Assembly (NCBI GenBank): GCA_013399115.1
Contig: VXAA01000914.1
Location: forward strand, 565,515 to 629,514
DNA length: 64,000 nt
Source of the DNA: Anseranas semipalmata
Lineage: Eukaryota; Chordata; Aves; Anseriformes; Anseranatidae
Direction of reading: 5' to 3'
The notes beneath the pieces are model-generated. The model searched no databases. It saw only the letters and a program-made list of their open reading frames with translations, and was not told the DNA's origin. Both the position numbers and the translations under genes were made by a program. Below are positions 36,626 through 48,960 of the stretch, piece after piece (the first letter of the stretch is position 1; the number at the start of each line of letters is the position of its first letter).

Positions 36626-38514
36626 GTAAGTGGCTTGTACCCTTCAAGGTATTCTGAAAATCACTGGCAACATGACTGGGCTAATTTAAGAGTTTGTCGC
36701 AAAGATAACAAGTCAAATTCAGTTCTCAATTAGACATGTGCAGGGGAAGAGGCAGGTAAACCTGCTCAGGTCTCTCCAGGTTGGCACTTCTGTGAGGGTC
36801 AGTTCTGGTCTGCCTTCCTGTCTTTTTGATTTTCCTGTGTTGCAGCTGGGTGCTGCTCCGAGGGGGACAGCCCCAGCTCCGCTGGGACTGGGGAAGTGGG
36901 TCTGTCCCAGCAGGGGTGTTTGAGTTGGCCGCTAGTGTGCCATTTCCCTTTGCCTAGAAAATCTCTGCACTTAATTTGCTCTCTTTTTAGAACCTGGTCT
37001 TGTTTCTAAAAATAGAGCTTTATTCTTCACTTTCACTTCCTAAAGGACAATGACAAAAGGGAGAGAGAGAGGGAGAAAATGCCATAAACTGGGACATTTT
37101 GTTACCACATTCAGTGCACATCTGGGAGCTCTTTTGGTACATAATTGCTGCATAATGCTGTTGACAAGCTATAGCCTCATACACGTCCTCTTGGAAGCTG
37201 TCATTACAATGCTGTAGCTTCTGTTTTGGAAATTGAGTGTGCCCTGTTGGTCGGGTATAGGGCTCACAGAGTGGAAAACTCTGTGCTCTTTGCTCCGTGA
37301 GATCTTGGTCCTACCACTGCTGTGCGAATTTTTGCAGCTCTAAAAGCTTCATTGCTCCCAAATCCACTGCTGAGCAGAGGGAATTGCACCACTGACGTCC
37401 TAAAGATGTTTCCCTGCCTTTCCTTGGGATTGCGTAGGTCTTGATCACCTAGATAACTAATTCCAAAATTGTGGGGTCCTCATCCAAAACGCCCAATTCT
37501 GGGGATAACTGTATGCAGTGTTTGCTCTCCTTACCAGTGGCTGGAGACACAGTGTATTTTGGACATACAGTGTCTGATGATGAATGAATGCAAGTTTAAA
37601 GCAAAGGTGATCAGGTAAACATCCACCACTGCCTTAACTTGGAAGTGGCGTCTGCCCATGCCACATGGTGAAGATGATAAATTGCTCTGAATGTGTGATC
37701 TGGAGCTATCAAATTTCCTCCCTGTCTTTCTTAACCTTGGGACAAATTAAATCAAATTCTGCTGTGAAGCCTAAAGACATAAAATTTGTTAGCTGTAACA
37801 GCATATTCTGCCAAGCAGTCAGAACTCCCTAGTATTAATTACTTTATTCAGTAAGTTAAACAAATGATGTGGTATCTGGATGCAGGGGGAAGCCACCCAG
37901 GAGTATATAAAAGATGTAAAGATATTCCTGCCAGTGAACATCCAAACTCTAGTTGCTAATTTGATGTGGAGAGCACTAATCTGTTCTAAAGCTGCCTCTG
38001 TTCCTGAGCAATATCAAACCAAGTGTGAGCATCATTAATGGAACTGCTTGAACGGTGCATGAAAACAATAATCACTTGTGTGCTGGGTGAGGTGGCTGCT
38101 GGAGGTCCTTGTTTCTGTTAGCTCTCCACTTCTCGAGCAAGCAGCACCAGCGGAAGGTGGTGCCCCCTCATCCTAGCCTGCACGGCTTATGTATCCCGAG
38201 CTGTGATGAGTATCCCACAGCTCTGCGAACAGAGAATGTATGAACATCTCCTCCTCTGCTGCAGATGCAGCCAGGTGGGTCCAAAGCACCCTAATGCATA
38301 GGTTAAGGCAATCCTTGCTGCTGTTGAGAGTGGGCTGGAATTCCTTTATCTGATTTCTTTCTCAGGGGAAGCTGTGAATACTGTTTTCTCCTGAAGAGAA
38401 AGCAGCTGGAGGGGCAGCATCTGAAATTGCCACAACTGTTTGTAAGGGCACTACCTTGCCATGGCAGTCCTTGGCATCAACAGAGGTGAGCAGGGTGAAA
38501 CTCAGAAACATCAG
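36626..38514. other. Non-coding stretch, no gene recognised
   Basis: No gene or repeat can be supported. A TATA-like TATATAAAAG occurs at 37904-37913, but no CpG island, initiator or downstream open frame accompanies it, so I do not call a promoter. A short GA-rich run lies near 37060-37075. Confidence 0.5.
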
Positions 38515-38935
38515 ACTTGTAGTTTTTAAGACCAGAAGGGACTATTAGATCATATATTCTAACTGATGGAATTTCATTGGCTTACCCTACTCCTGGTCCT
38601 AGTAACTTGTATGTCTAAAGCATATCTTTCAAAGAGACCCAGGTCTAGGTTGGGAGGCATGAAGTGGTAGAGAGTCAGGCACTTCCAGTTTGTTCGAAGA
38701 ATTAATCACCCTTAGTTAAAAAATGCAAGTCTTATTTTGAATTCAAATTTGCCTGGCTTTAATTTCCATCAAGAGATTCTCTCTGTGCTCATCTCTGCTA
38801 GATTAGAGAGCCCCTAGTATCTGATATTTTCTTCCTGTGAAAGTGCTTTACACTATAATCAAATTATCTTTTGAATTTCTTCCTGATAAGGTAAGGAGAT
38901 TAATCTTCCTACATTCTTCATTCTGATGCATTTGT
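38515..38935 (-). repeat. Ancient CR1 LINE, 3' end fragment
   Basis: On the + strand this reads as the reverse complement of the 3' end of a turtle/crocodile-type CR1. 'tttttaagaccagaaggg' followed by 'actattagatcat' at 38523-38552 matches the element's terminal 'atgatctaatggtcccttctggcctt'. Further on come matches to 'gtctaaagcatatctt', 'agaattaatcaccctta', 'ctctgctagattagagagc' and 'cactataatcaaattatc', all in collinear order with the family as I know it. There are many mismatches and small indels, so this is an old insertion and the reverse transcriptase part is absent. Both ends are approximate. Confidence 0.82.
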
Positions 38936-41900
38936 TTCCCAATGTCTGAGTCACTCACCTCTCAGCACCCCATCTCCAGATTTGTGTCTTGTAACAGTAC
39001 ACGGATGCTGCGAATAGGTGTAGCATTGTTACACGGAGCTCAGAAATAGCCCACAGCCCTGGCTGTTGCTTCCAGTACTGTTCTGATTCTCCACGCTCAC
39101 TGAGGCAGGTCATGAACCAGCCTGGGACATCATGCCAGTGCAAAACTAGTCAGAGAACCCAGCTGCCTGCATCTGGCTACTGGGGCAAAAACCTGCAAGA
39201 AGTAATTGTAGTGTTTGAAACCAAATTTTGTTTGCAGCAACACTTTGCTAATGCAAAGCTGTTATTAATGAATTTGGGGGAAACCAACCAGAGAGCTCCT
39301 CATAAGTCTTGATTTGAAATGCTTTTTCCCTGTTCCTATATCTCAGTTCAATTTTGATCTCTCATTTGTTTTCCTCCTCTGTTTCTTTTCTTTCTGGTGG
39401 AAGATGGAGGGCTGCTACTGTGAAATAGGTGCTAAATAGGCACCTGATTTATTATCTTCTTTATTTTACTGAAGTAGTCACATTTGTATTATTCTCTAGG
39501 CAGTCAGGGCATGTTTGTGTTCAGTCCAGGGCTACGAGATTGGTCCTGCACCAGGAGCTGTGCGGTTCCATTCCCAGGGTGCTCTTCAGCCTGGTTGCTG
39601 GGATAACTATTTTGTCCAGCTTATTAAATCCAAAGCAGAGCTTTCAAAGATCTTTTCTTTGAGAACTTTTTTTTTTTAATGAAGGACGTATTAATAGGTC
39701 TAAGAATTGTGACTATTTTGGGAAAAGATAAAGCATTAAAATGTAAAAAAGGAAAGAGAGGCAGGGTGGGCAGGGAGGTTGCTCTTGCAGTACAATACTC
39801 AGTTCATTAGCTTGCTCTGCCCTGAATAACTTTGCACATTTGCTGTGGTATTAAACTTAATTTATACAGTAAAAAAAGAGGTGGGAGAGTGTAAAAAAAA
39901 ATAATGCAGAAGTTCAATCCTGCCAGATGCTGAGTGCTTTCTTGTGAAGCGCTGAGTTGGCAGAAGTCAAAGCCACTGAGCACCTCAAAGCACTCCTCCT
40001 CCTCCTGCTTTATTGTCGGTCTAGTCTGCAGAGCTGGCCATAAAACAACACAGGAGATCTCCAATAAAATGAAAGTCGTGTCCAAGTGTTAAGATACAGG
40101 CGCTTCACTGTACCAAGTCATTCCAGAGGGTGAAATGCTAATTTGTCATCAATCCTACGGGGAGGGGAAAAAAGATGTTATGTAGAGCAATACAGAGCTC
40201 CTACATCCAGAAAGATGGAGATGATAGATGGTGGAGGGTATGGTGTTAGCCCAAGAGGAACACCCATGAAACGTCCCTTTGTTACTGCCCCAGCTCTGCT
40301 CTCGCTGCCTGCTGTCTCGTAAAAACCCTGTCCAGTGCCTCGCGTCAGCGTCGGTCTGGGAAAGAACAAGTTTTTGAAGGTGCATGTAGACCTTACAGTC
40401 ATCACTTAAAATTGCTGCTGTGCATTCTGGCCTGACAGGTCCTGGTCTTATTTTTGATACAGGGCAGCAGACGGCATCTCCTTAGAGTTTTGAAGCTGAA
40501 AAACAGCCATGAAGAAGCCTAGGCCCAGAGTCGTCCCGGCAAACTGTAGGCAGGTGATGTTGTGGCATATGTAAGGCAGTGCGAAAGGGAGGGGGGTGGT
40601 CGCTGCCAGTTCCCTTGGTACCAGCGTGGTGAGAGACAGTCTTCCAAGCGGTTAGTTGTGTCCCAGCTGGTCCTGGCAATATACAGAAAATGGTAGATGG
40701 CTGCCCAGCTCTGCCAGAAATGGTACGTGGTAGATAAAAAGCTCTTCTGGGCAAAAACTGCCTCTTACTCTGAATATGACCCTGGACTTGCATAACATGG
40801 CCCTGATTTTTGTCATAAGCTCAAATCCTGTCAGTAGTAGTAATTAACAGTAACAAATGCAGAAGCAGAGATCGAAGCGTTATGGTTATGTGACTCAGGT
40901 TTGTGGGTGCTTTACTACCACGAGACCTTGCAATGCTGGTGCAATTTCATTGTCGTGACTTACAGAAGCTCTCTGTTCATTTTGAGAGCTGTTGGCTCAG
41001 CCTCTCACTGAGCAGGACTGTCTGGAAGGGCTGGAGCATCAGTGAATGCAATCACGAGTGAGATGGGGTCTGATTCAGGAGAATAGTTTTCTTTTAAACC
41101 AGAAACTTAGCAGTAAGTTGAGTTTTACAGAGTCCCATAGTCCTTCAGAAGGCACCACATGCCTATAAACAAGCACCCCCATCTCTCTAGTACACCATAA
41201 AATCCCTCAGTAACGATCATCATGACAACAATAAACCTGTTATTTCCATACTCTGTGATTTATCGAGCTGGTGGAAAAGGTGGGGCTGCTGTTTTATTGG
41301 GATGATCAAATGTTTGCAGAGGGAAAATACAATCTGCATTCCTCCAAGGCTGCTTTTATACATTGAATCATGAATACATTTCCTTTCCCATTAGCAATTT
41401 AACATTGTAGGACACAAAAACACTTCTTCAAAGTGAATTTTTTTTAAGTAAAGTTCTGTCTCCACAGGAGTGAATGCAAGAGCCTGTGGAGCCATGGGAA
41501 AGATAGCACTAGAGCCTTCCCCAAATGGGGAATCCCTGGGTTTTATTTTTCTCAGACAGTTTTGATAGCCGGAGTTTTCATTCCTAATTGGGATGAAGCC
41601 ACATTGCAGAGTGCCAGAACCCTCCACAAAGCAGCATTTTCCTTCTCTAGACAGCTCTGATGTTCACCTGTCTTGCCCTCCTGAGATGTTGGCCACGTGC
41701 CTGGGATAATGCTGAGCAGGGCAAGCAGAGCAGCCACGACATATACAGGACAATTGAGGAAAGAGTACTTTGCTCCAGAGAGAACAGAGGATGAAGGAAA
41801 ACAAGTCCTTTGTGTCTCACATGCACTGATCAGCCAGGCACACAAAGAGAGTAGATAAATGATGGATGGGGCTAGCATGAATTTCCGCCTTGCATTATCT

Positions 41901-43228
41901 GGCCATTTCTCTGTGCTAAATACTTTTCATTGTTTTCTGCTGAGCTAAATGTCTGTACAGGTACTCCAGAGATACTGTATTTAATGGTTGCAAACGTGTA
42001 ATCAAATACAATTAATAATAATAATTGGAATAACCAGTACACTTATAATTGACCTAAATGTTCCTTACTAATTAGAACTACTACAGTTCAGAAATTGTTC
42101 ACAAGCTAGACAAAGTGTTTTATCCTAGGAAAAACAAGCTGGTCTCAATCTGTGGCGTGTATCAGTGTTGTGTTAGTATAGGACTGTCCAAGAGGGGATT
42201 TTATCTTATTCCTTTGCATTTTCTGGGAATGTTAGACCTGGAGAGAAGGAAAATGTTCCAGTGGTCACAGCAAGGGGTTGACTGTGCAGTGATCTCAGCT
42301 CTGGGAAAGAGGTGAGCTGAGAAAGGGCTGGTCGGAGCGCTGGGTTTCAGAGCGGGCTCTGGGAGGGGAGAACTGCTGAGCTGGGAACCCACTGCATCCC
42401 GCATGCTATTTAGAGGGGCTTCCCTTTCAAAATGTCTCGAATGCTAACAACTCCTCCATCGCTGCAAGATGCTGGCTGCCCTGCGTGTTGTGTGTGTGCC
42501 TGCAGGCTGGACCTGCCTGCTTACTGTTCCCAAATGTTGTAGGTTTATCTTTTTCATTTGAACGTTCACCTCTCTCGCGGGTCATGATGTACGTGACCTT
42601 TATTCAACACAGATGTCACCTGGTCTCGCTCCCAGCCAAGATAACGTGCCAAGATCCATTTGATTAAATGATCTGGAATCTGGCCCATAAGGACACACAT
42701 ACAAGTTCCTCCATCTTATGTCTTGCGTTGTCTTTTATACTGCTGCAAAATGAATATGAAACACTTCTATCAAAGTTAAATGAGAATTTCTTTTTGAGAG
42801 TTTCTTTCTGATTTATGTACTGATATAAATTCTTGTGCAACATGCAGAGCAGATTAGAACCAGGCCGAAGTGTTTGTGGCTGTGAATCCCGTGTTACAGA
42901 CACCCCAGTCCTGTTGGGCGAGGGCTCCAGTCCGTGCTTCAGGGCACGGGGTAAAGTGGCTCATTTAGGAACTGTGAATTTCGTGACTGATGGCAGCCAG
43001 GTTGTGTTTGATGTTAAATGATGTTTAAGTGCAGTGCTGGACGGAGCTAGAGAGCGGCGTGGTTCATGTGCAGTGTCCTTGGCCATGCTTGCTCAGCCCC
43101 CTGGCACCCAGGCGGTCAGTCGCTGCGAAGGCGCTGCTTGAGCGAGTGGCACCAGGAGCTGCAGCCCGTCCATGTGAAGCTCCTCTTGTCAACGTTCTCA
43201 CTTATATTAGGTCAGAAATAGATGTTGT
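38936..43228. other. Non-coding stretch, no gene recognised
   Basis: No gene could be supported. At 38960 a minus-strand donor-like 'gagaggtgagt' lies just beyond the CR1, without a good acceptor upstream of it. Weak MIR-like wording at about 40870-40920 was judged too poor to call. T-rich and A-rich runs near 39668-39678 and 39888-39902 are simple sequence. Confidence 0.5.
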
Positions 43229-43270
43229 GGGCCAGATCCTTAGCTGGCGTAAATCAGGAGATCTTCACAG
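43229..43270. repeat. Fragment like a turtle/crocodilian palindromic repeat
   Basis: The words 'gggccagatcctta' and 'gctggcgtaaatcagg' match, from memory, the left arm of a short hairpin-type repeat very common in turtle and crocodilian genomes (left arm 'ggccagatcctcagctggtgtaaatc'). The matching right arm is not visible downstream, so only half would remain. The match is short and could be coincidental. Confidence 0.35.
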
Positions 43271-44024
43271 ATGGAAATGGAACTGATGGGACAGAGCCTG
43301 CTGCGGATGGCTCTCTTCCTAAGAGAGCCGCCATGCAGCAGGACAGCAGGTCCCTCAGCCCCTGCAGCTCAGCAGAGCGGCTCTCCCCAAAGCAGTGCCA
43401 CCCACGGCCATCCCTTACCCAGCATCTCTGTGCAGCAGTTGTCAGTTCCCCCGGAAAAAACGTCAGCCCTGTTCCTTCAGGGAAGAGAGACTGGCTAAGG
43501 TGAGAGCAGCCCACGCTCACGCACACATCTCTGGGAGGCGAAGCGCTGTGGGTAGCAAGACTCAAATTGCCAGGGAGGCAAAGAGGTTGACTTTGTAGGG
43601 AAATCAAAAGAGAGCAGTTAAAGGCCTTGGCAGTTGGTTGCCCAAAGCGACCGCAGACATGTGTCTTGCCCTGGCAGGTCTCATCAGCACAATTCAAATG
43701 TCATCTGATCCTGACAAGTGAGAGAGAGGAAAAGTGTCCTTGCTGGAAAATAATGAGAGGGCTGCAAGGAGGAAGGGAGCAGAGAAGAGTCCCAGGTGGG
43801 TCGTGTCCGATCGGTATTCCTCCCCTCCCACCTTTTGTCCAGTGAGGCTGATTTTGGGGGCTATAAAAAGTGCTAGCTTTGCAGCAGCACTGGTACTCCT
43901 CTGTGCCAGGAACTGGGTAAGTGTGTGGGAGTAGAAAGTATCAGCCCCCAAAGCAGCTGCTGTGCAACCAGCAAAGGCCTGACACAAGCCACTAAGCACT
44001 GATCCAGACAGGTTTTTAGGGGAT
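43271..44024. other. Non-coding stretch, no gene recognised
   Basis: Overlapping frames of 93 and 147 codons on opposite strands occur at 43222-43503 and 43254-43697. The plus frame ends beside a donor-like 'ctaaggtgaga' at 43497-43507, but no clear acceptor was found, so no exon is called. A TATA-like 'ctataaaaag' lies at 43861-43870 with nothing supporting a promoter. Confidence 0.45.
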
Positions 44025-44120
44025 AAAAGTTCAGTTCCCATCTTTAACACACAATCCTCCGTGTGATTTCTGGGTAGTTCTCTTAATCCCTTTGTGTCTT
44101 AGTTCCCCAGGCTTAAAGCA
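44025..44120 (+). repeat. MIR/CORE-SINE fragment
   Basis: The words 'gttcagttcccatcttt', 'cctccgtgtgatttctggg', 'tctcttaatccctttgtgtc' and 'ttagttcccca' follow the MIR tRNA-related and CORE segments in order (compare 'attcccagctctgcc', 'ctgtgtgaccttgggcaag', 'cacttaacctctctgtgcc', 'tcagtttcc'). The 3' part downstream is not recognisable. This is a diverged but fairly clear copy. Confidence 0.65.
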
Positions 44121-45439
44121 TATTAGAGGCGTTTTAGGTGCAGCTGATCCTACATCAGGGGGATGGGATGCATACGCCACTGTATGAGAACAGCCACACC
44201 AGAGGCGGGCAGTCTGCCTGGAGTGGTTCCCAGCTAAGAAGCCAGTGAGATGCCCAGGACTCTTCCATCCTCTTGTGTATCATTCAGCATAACGAGACGT
44301 GGTCTCTGCTGGCGCTGCCCCGCTGCACAGAGCTGATCGTTAGGCAGTGCCCCTGGATCGTCTCCCTCCATGCAGGTTTCCTCCCGCCTGTTTGATTAAT
44401 CAGCAGGTCCAGCTTGCAGGCAGGTGTGCTGGGCTCCCTGCGTCTCCTTTCACCTCTCAACCACGCTTTTGTTTTTCACTTCCAATACATTTTACAGGAG
44501 TTGCACCAGGCTGAGGGTGAAGTGCAGATTTAAAGGGATGCGCGTGCAGGACAGCAGGTCGAGGCACAGGGCATCCTCTCCCTTCCAGCCCAGGGCTTTG
44601 TTAAATCCCCTTCACATCTCTGCGCACAGCTGAATAATGGGTATCTCTGCCACAGAAATATGTACTGCTCTCTCACTGCATTAAGCATTGGCTTCAAGTG
44701 AATTTCTCTCACAAGCAGAACTAATAAAAGGACTAAAAAGTGCCAAATTCCACTTGACAAATGGCTCAAAGGAGAATGTCTTCTAAATGCTTTTAGCATT
44801 TGCAGTGATTGATCAGGGCGGGCTTAGAAGCAGCTGACCTGTTGAGTTTTTTTCAGAGGGGAAATGATGGAAGGATGATAATGCTCCTTTCTTCTTGATC
44901 ACTATAATTTTTGCTCTGCTGTAGATAATGTATCCAGTGTCCAGAAATCACCACCTGTGTTTTGGAACCAGCCCAGGAATACCATTTAAATCCATGCATA
45001 CTAACTATGCATCTATCTGTCAATTCACTATTAATATAGTAGCGTGCTGGGAGTGAGATGACACATGCTGTGGCAGTTGCTGTAGACATGTAGAGAGAGA
45101 CAGTCTTGCCCCTAAGTGCTTTATGGGTCCAGAATGAAGGTCACACAATAGCTCAGATTGGAGTCTGGCAACAGCCACTACAGCATCTTCCAGCGAGGGT
45201 CTGTCTGCAGCCAGGCACTTACTCTTCATTTGCACTGTGTCAGTCTCCGCTGCAGAAGCTCTGCAAGCCCCTGCTCAAAGATGAATGAATTTGAGCTTAG
45301 CTGGAGCAGGTAGGAGGGGGAGCTCTGGGGCAGGGAGCCCTTCCTGCCTGGCAGGTGTCCATCTTTTGGTGATACAAACTGGTGAATCTTGAACTGGAGA
45401 GCACTACATTGTGGAACTGTAAAGCAAAGGCCTAAGGCT

Positions 45440-45585
45440 GAGGGGACACATCCTCCACTAGATTACTTGGGCAATTCACCTCCTTTTAAGAAAGTCATCA
45501 TTTCTCTCTTTCAATAAAAAACAGGGGAAAAATACTCCTGCAAGTGCTGAGTGCTTTGAAATCCTGGCAAGTTCCTAAATTTCCA
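45440..45585 (+). repeat. MIR/CORE-SINE fragment, diverged
   Basis: The words 'ttgggcaattcacctcc', 'aaaaacaggggaaaaata' and 'gtgctgagtgctttgaaatcc' follow the expected MIR order ('ttgggcaagtcacttaacc', 'aaaatggggataata', 'agtgctttgagatcc'). The spacing includes extra sequence, and several landmarks are weak, so I am less sure of it than of the other copies. Confidence 0.45.
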
Positions 45586-45971
45586 GGTGATCTGTGCTAG
45601 CTTCTCTTAGCCAGACAAGATGAGGCAGGGATAGAGACCTGAGATCTGGTCTGCTAACTGCTGGAGTCATCCCTTAGATTTTTCTCATCAAACACATTTT
45701 CAAGCTACAGTCACAGTTGTTTTCTCTTTCTCTAAATAAAAAAATAATCAATTAGAAGGAGACACATCATGACCACATTGGGAAACCTGTCCTTTTCTTG
45801 CTGAGGATTTCAGACACTTTATCTCCCTGGGGATCACAACAAACCAGGCGTGCGCTGAGGCCGTACTGTCAGGTGGAAGAATCAATGGCTCTTCCTTTAG
45901 CTGCCTGTGCAGGTGAGGGCTCTCTTGTTTAATTGATGTCCTATTTATTGTTGAAGTGTTGCCCTCTTCTG

Positions 45972-45986
45972 TTTTTTTTTTTTTTT
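45972..45986 (+). repeat. T15 homopolymer
   Basis: Fifteen consecutive T residues. This would be an A15 tail on the minus strand, but no retroposon body is recognisable at lower coordinates. Confidence 0.85.
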
Positions 45987-48829
45987 CCACTTCTTGCTTC
46001 TGTGTCCAGGAAGCAAGATTTGGTTCAATGATCGGTCACAAGAGATTAGTAAACAAGCTGAGAACAGGTGCTCTGGAAGATGTTTGAAATCAGGCAGCCC
46101 TTCCTGTCCCCCGTCTCATCTCCCTCCCTCCCCAGCAGCTTTCCCTGAATGTGTTAGGACACTTAGTGGGGGCTTTCTGGAGGAGGATTTTCCCAGAGAG
46201 TCAGCAGCGCAGCCACTTGATTTATCATCGCTTGCAGTAGATAAGAGCAATTTCATGTTACACTCTTACATCCCTTGTCCATTTTATGAGTAACTCTAGT
46301 AAGTAACACTTCAGAAGCTCATCCAGCAAAGTACAGGGGAAGGGACACATAGGGGATGTCCAGAAGAAAAGGGAGACCGACCAAATTCTGTCTGCAGGTT
46401 GGATGCCTGGGGGAATTTGTGGAAACTCATCCAACTGGGTTGGTGCAAAGGGAAAGTAGAGCAGGCAGTGAAGCTGTGCCTGGCACAAAGCTGCATTTGT
46501 GGCTTCTCCCGTATCTCTGTAACTGTCTAAAGCACAGAGATGTGGAATAAGGGCAGCAGCAGGATGTTTTCCATTTCCAGCTGTTCTGCATCCTTGCAAA
46601 GCTCTGCAGGAGCTGTAAAGGTGAGATGTAACTGGAGTTCATTTAGCCTGCTGCAAGCTTAGAGCAGCTGATGTGCAATCTGCCTCCTTTCAAGCTCCGA
46701 GAGAAACTGGCCCTGAGGTTCAGAGGCTTTGAATCCGTGTGGGATGTCTGGAAGAGAGGCAAGAAACCGTCACCAGGGCTGAACACTGAAAGAACTGACC
46801 GTGTTTAAAGACCCGGAAGGTGAAACCGCTGACCATCCCGGAGGGGAAGGTGGTGCCACTGTGCCAGCACAGGCCAGCAGGAAGGTGCTGATCACTGGGG
46901 GGTTTGCAGGAGAGGCATTTTAATGCCCAGGACCTGCCTGAGGGCAGCTGTAGGAAAAATGCCTGCACTCAGTGTGCCTGCCAGCTCCTGGTTGTGCTCT
47001 GGGCTCTGAGGAGGGGCTCGGAGCGGGTGCTGAGCAGGGCTGAGGCTTAACAGGGCACGTCTGCCACCGCTGTGTCTTTATTGTTTCGGTGCCGCCCTGT
47101 CAGAGGGTGTTTCAGTGCTGGATCATTTCAGAGCAACATGTCAACATGTTCCAGCTCAGGCCCCAGTTATTAGGAGCAATTAATATTGATGCATCTTCAT
47201 TAAGGGGGAAGGACTCTGCTGCCTTCTACCCTCTCCCGCAGCCACCCCTCCCTGCTGACAGAGCATGCACTCAAGCACGGAGATGCTCGCAGGAAGGCTG
47301 CGGCTGACCGTGTGATGCTGCGGGTGATCCTTGGTGGAACTGTTCCTATCACCAGCCACTTGGTTACTGCCTAGAGCAGCTTATTTATGCTTGCAGATTT
47401 CTTCATTAAAATGTGTGCATTTAAGCTCGAGGATCTGTGCCTTCATGAAGTAAACCATAGTTCTTCCTGCTCTCTTATTTTTTAATTTTTGTGGTAACCT
47501 CCCTCTTTCCTTGCTGGGATGTAAAGCCTGAGCGGTCATCTGGGACCTTCCCACCCACTTCTGTGGATCTGGGGACTCATCCTGACTTGAGAAAATGGTG
47601 ATGTGTTTACTTGCAGTTGGTGTGAAGCAAATCATGTAAAGAGCTCCTGTGGCCCTGTATACTCACAGTGGTTGGTCACTGAAGCACAAGCAAAATTTCT
47701 CCTAATTTTTTTTTTTGCACAATTAGGCTTAAGAATATGCCAAATCAGTTGAACTAGACTGAAATAAATGTGTCCAGCTGGCTTGGCATCAGCTGAAAGC
47801 AATCTGAGCTGGTGCAATTGCTCAGTTCCCCTGTGCTGGGGAGGGCTGCCCTCTCTAAGCAGACCCCCGTGCAGCTGGGGCTCTCCATGCCCAGAGGCGC
47901 TGCCGCTGTGGCCCTGAGGGCTGGGGAGGACAGCCCTGTCCTGGGGGAGAGCTCTGGGGCCGGGCAGGCTGGAGGTGAGGTGCTGTCTGTTCTGGAAATG
48001 GGGCACAAAAGCTAACGTGGCTTGAGTGGGGTACAGAAGGGTGCTGGGTGAGTTGTTTGGAGGGTGGATGATAAAATGCCTGGATGTGAGACCCAGGGCT
48101 GTTGCGCTTTTGGGGAAGGAGTGGTCCCTGGGGTTGGCGCTGGGGTGGGCTTTCCGTGGTGTGAGCACAGGGGGTCTGCTTGTGCTGTGCTGGTGGCGGC
48201 AAGCTGGGCATCCTGCTTGGCTTCCTCAGGCTCTCCCTTGGCCCTCTTATCCAGCTTTGTTTGCTTGGGGTGTTTTCTTGCACCTTTTTATCCTGAGCTG
48301 TGAGCAAACCGGGGCTTCCTCAGGGGCTGATGGGCAAGCAGATGAGTGAGAGGACGTGTGAGCCGCTGTGTAAATAACCCACCCGTGCCCTGGGACTCCC
48401 ACTGCTTGGCATGGCTCAGGCCCTGGCTGGCCTTTGGGGAGGACAGGGGTGCGAAGGGAGCGCTGGGCTTCTGGCAAAACTGACCAGAATCCAAAAAGAT
48501 TAATCCCCTTCCTTTCCTCTTACTGAAAGAAAAGGAGAGGAGGAGAATATGAAGTATTGACGAGCCTTTAAACTAATCTTAATTATAAGCCAAATAATCT
48601 GAGAGAGGTATGTATTCTAACTCTTTTGGATAGTGGAATGGATGGACCCTCAGCTGGCTGTACTGGGCATCACTGCCGCACGTCTCAAACTCAGGTTGCT
48701 TTTCATAAAAGGCCACGTCTCATGAGTTAAACTCTTCAGTGCCTTCTCCGTGGGGTCAGCTGCACCAAGGGGCTGTGGTGGGGAGCGTGACACACAGCGG
48801 TGCTGCTCCTGGAGCACTGCTAGCATTGC

Positions 48830-48960
48830 GTTAAGATGCCACAGACTTTAATAAGCAAGGGATTAATTACGCTTCCCGTGACTGCTTGGCAGCTTCACCT
48901 TAGTGCTCGTGCATGTTAGCACATCATTAGTCAGAGGGCAGTAAAATAATGTCATTGTCC
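48830..48960. promoter_or_regulatory. Candidate conserved non-coding element
   Basis: The interval contains 'agggattaattacgc', which combines an OTX/bicoid-like GGATTA with a TAATTA homeodomain core. It also has 'catcattagtcaga' and 'taaaataatgtcattg'. It is non-repetitive and bounded by GC-rich sequence. Regulatory function is inferred from motif content only. Confidence 0.22.

Noticed and set aside
37904..37913. TATATAAAAG, TATA-box-like
   Set aside because: It has no CpG island, no initiator and no downstream exon. Such AT-rich strings are expected by chance here. The same applies to 'ctataaaaag' at 43861-43870.
40830..40925. MIR-like wording ('gttatgtgactcagg', 'gctttactaccacgagacc')
   Set aside because: Too few landmarks in order to distinguish it from chance.
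43222..43503. Open frame ending beside a 'ctaaggtgaga' donor
   Set aside because: No convincing acceptor upstream, and the opposite strand has an even longer open frame (147 codons).
47632..48168. Longest open frame, 178 codons on the minus strand
   Set aside because: It lies in GC-rich sequence with competing open frames on both strands, has no domain and has a Pro/Ser/His-rich chance-like composition with an unremarkable tail.
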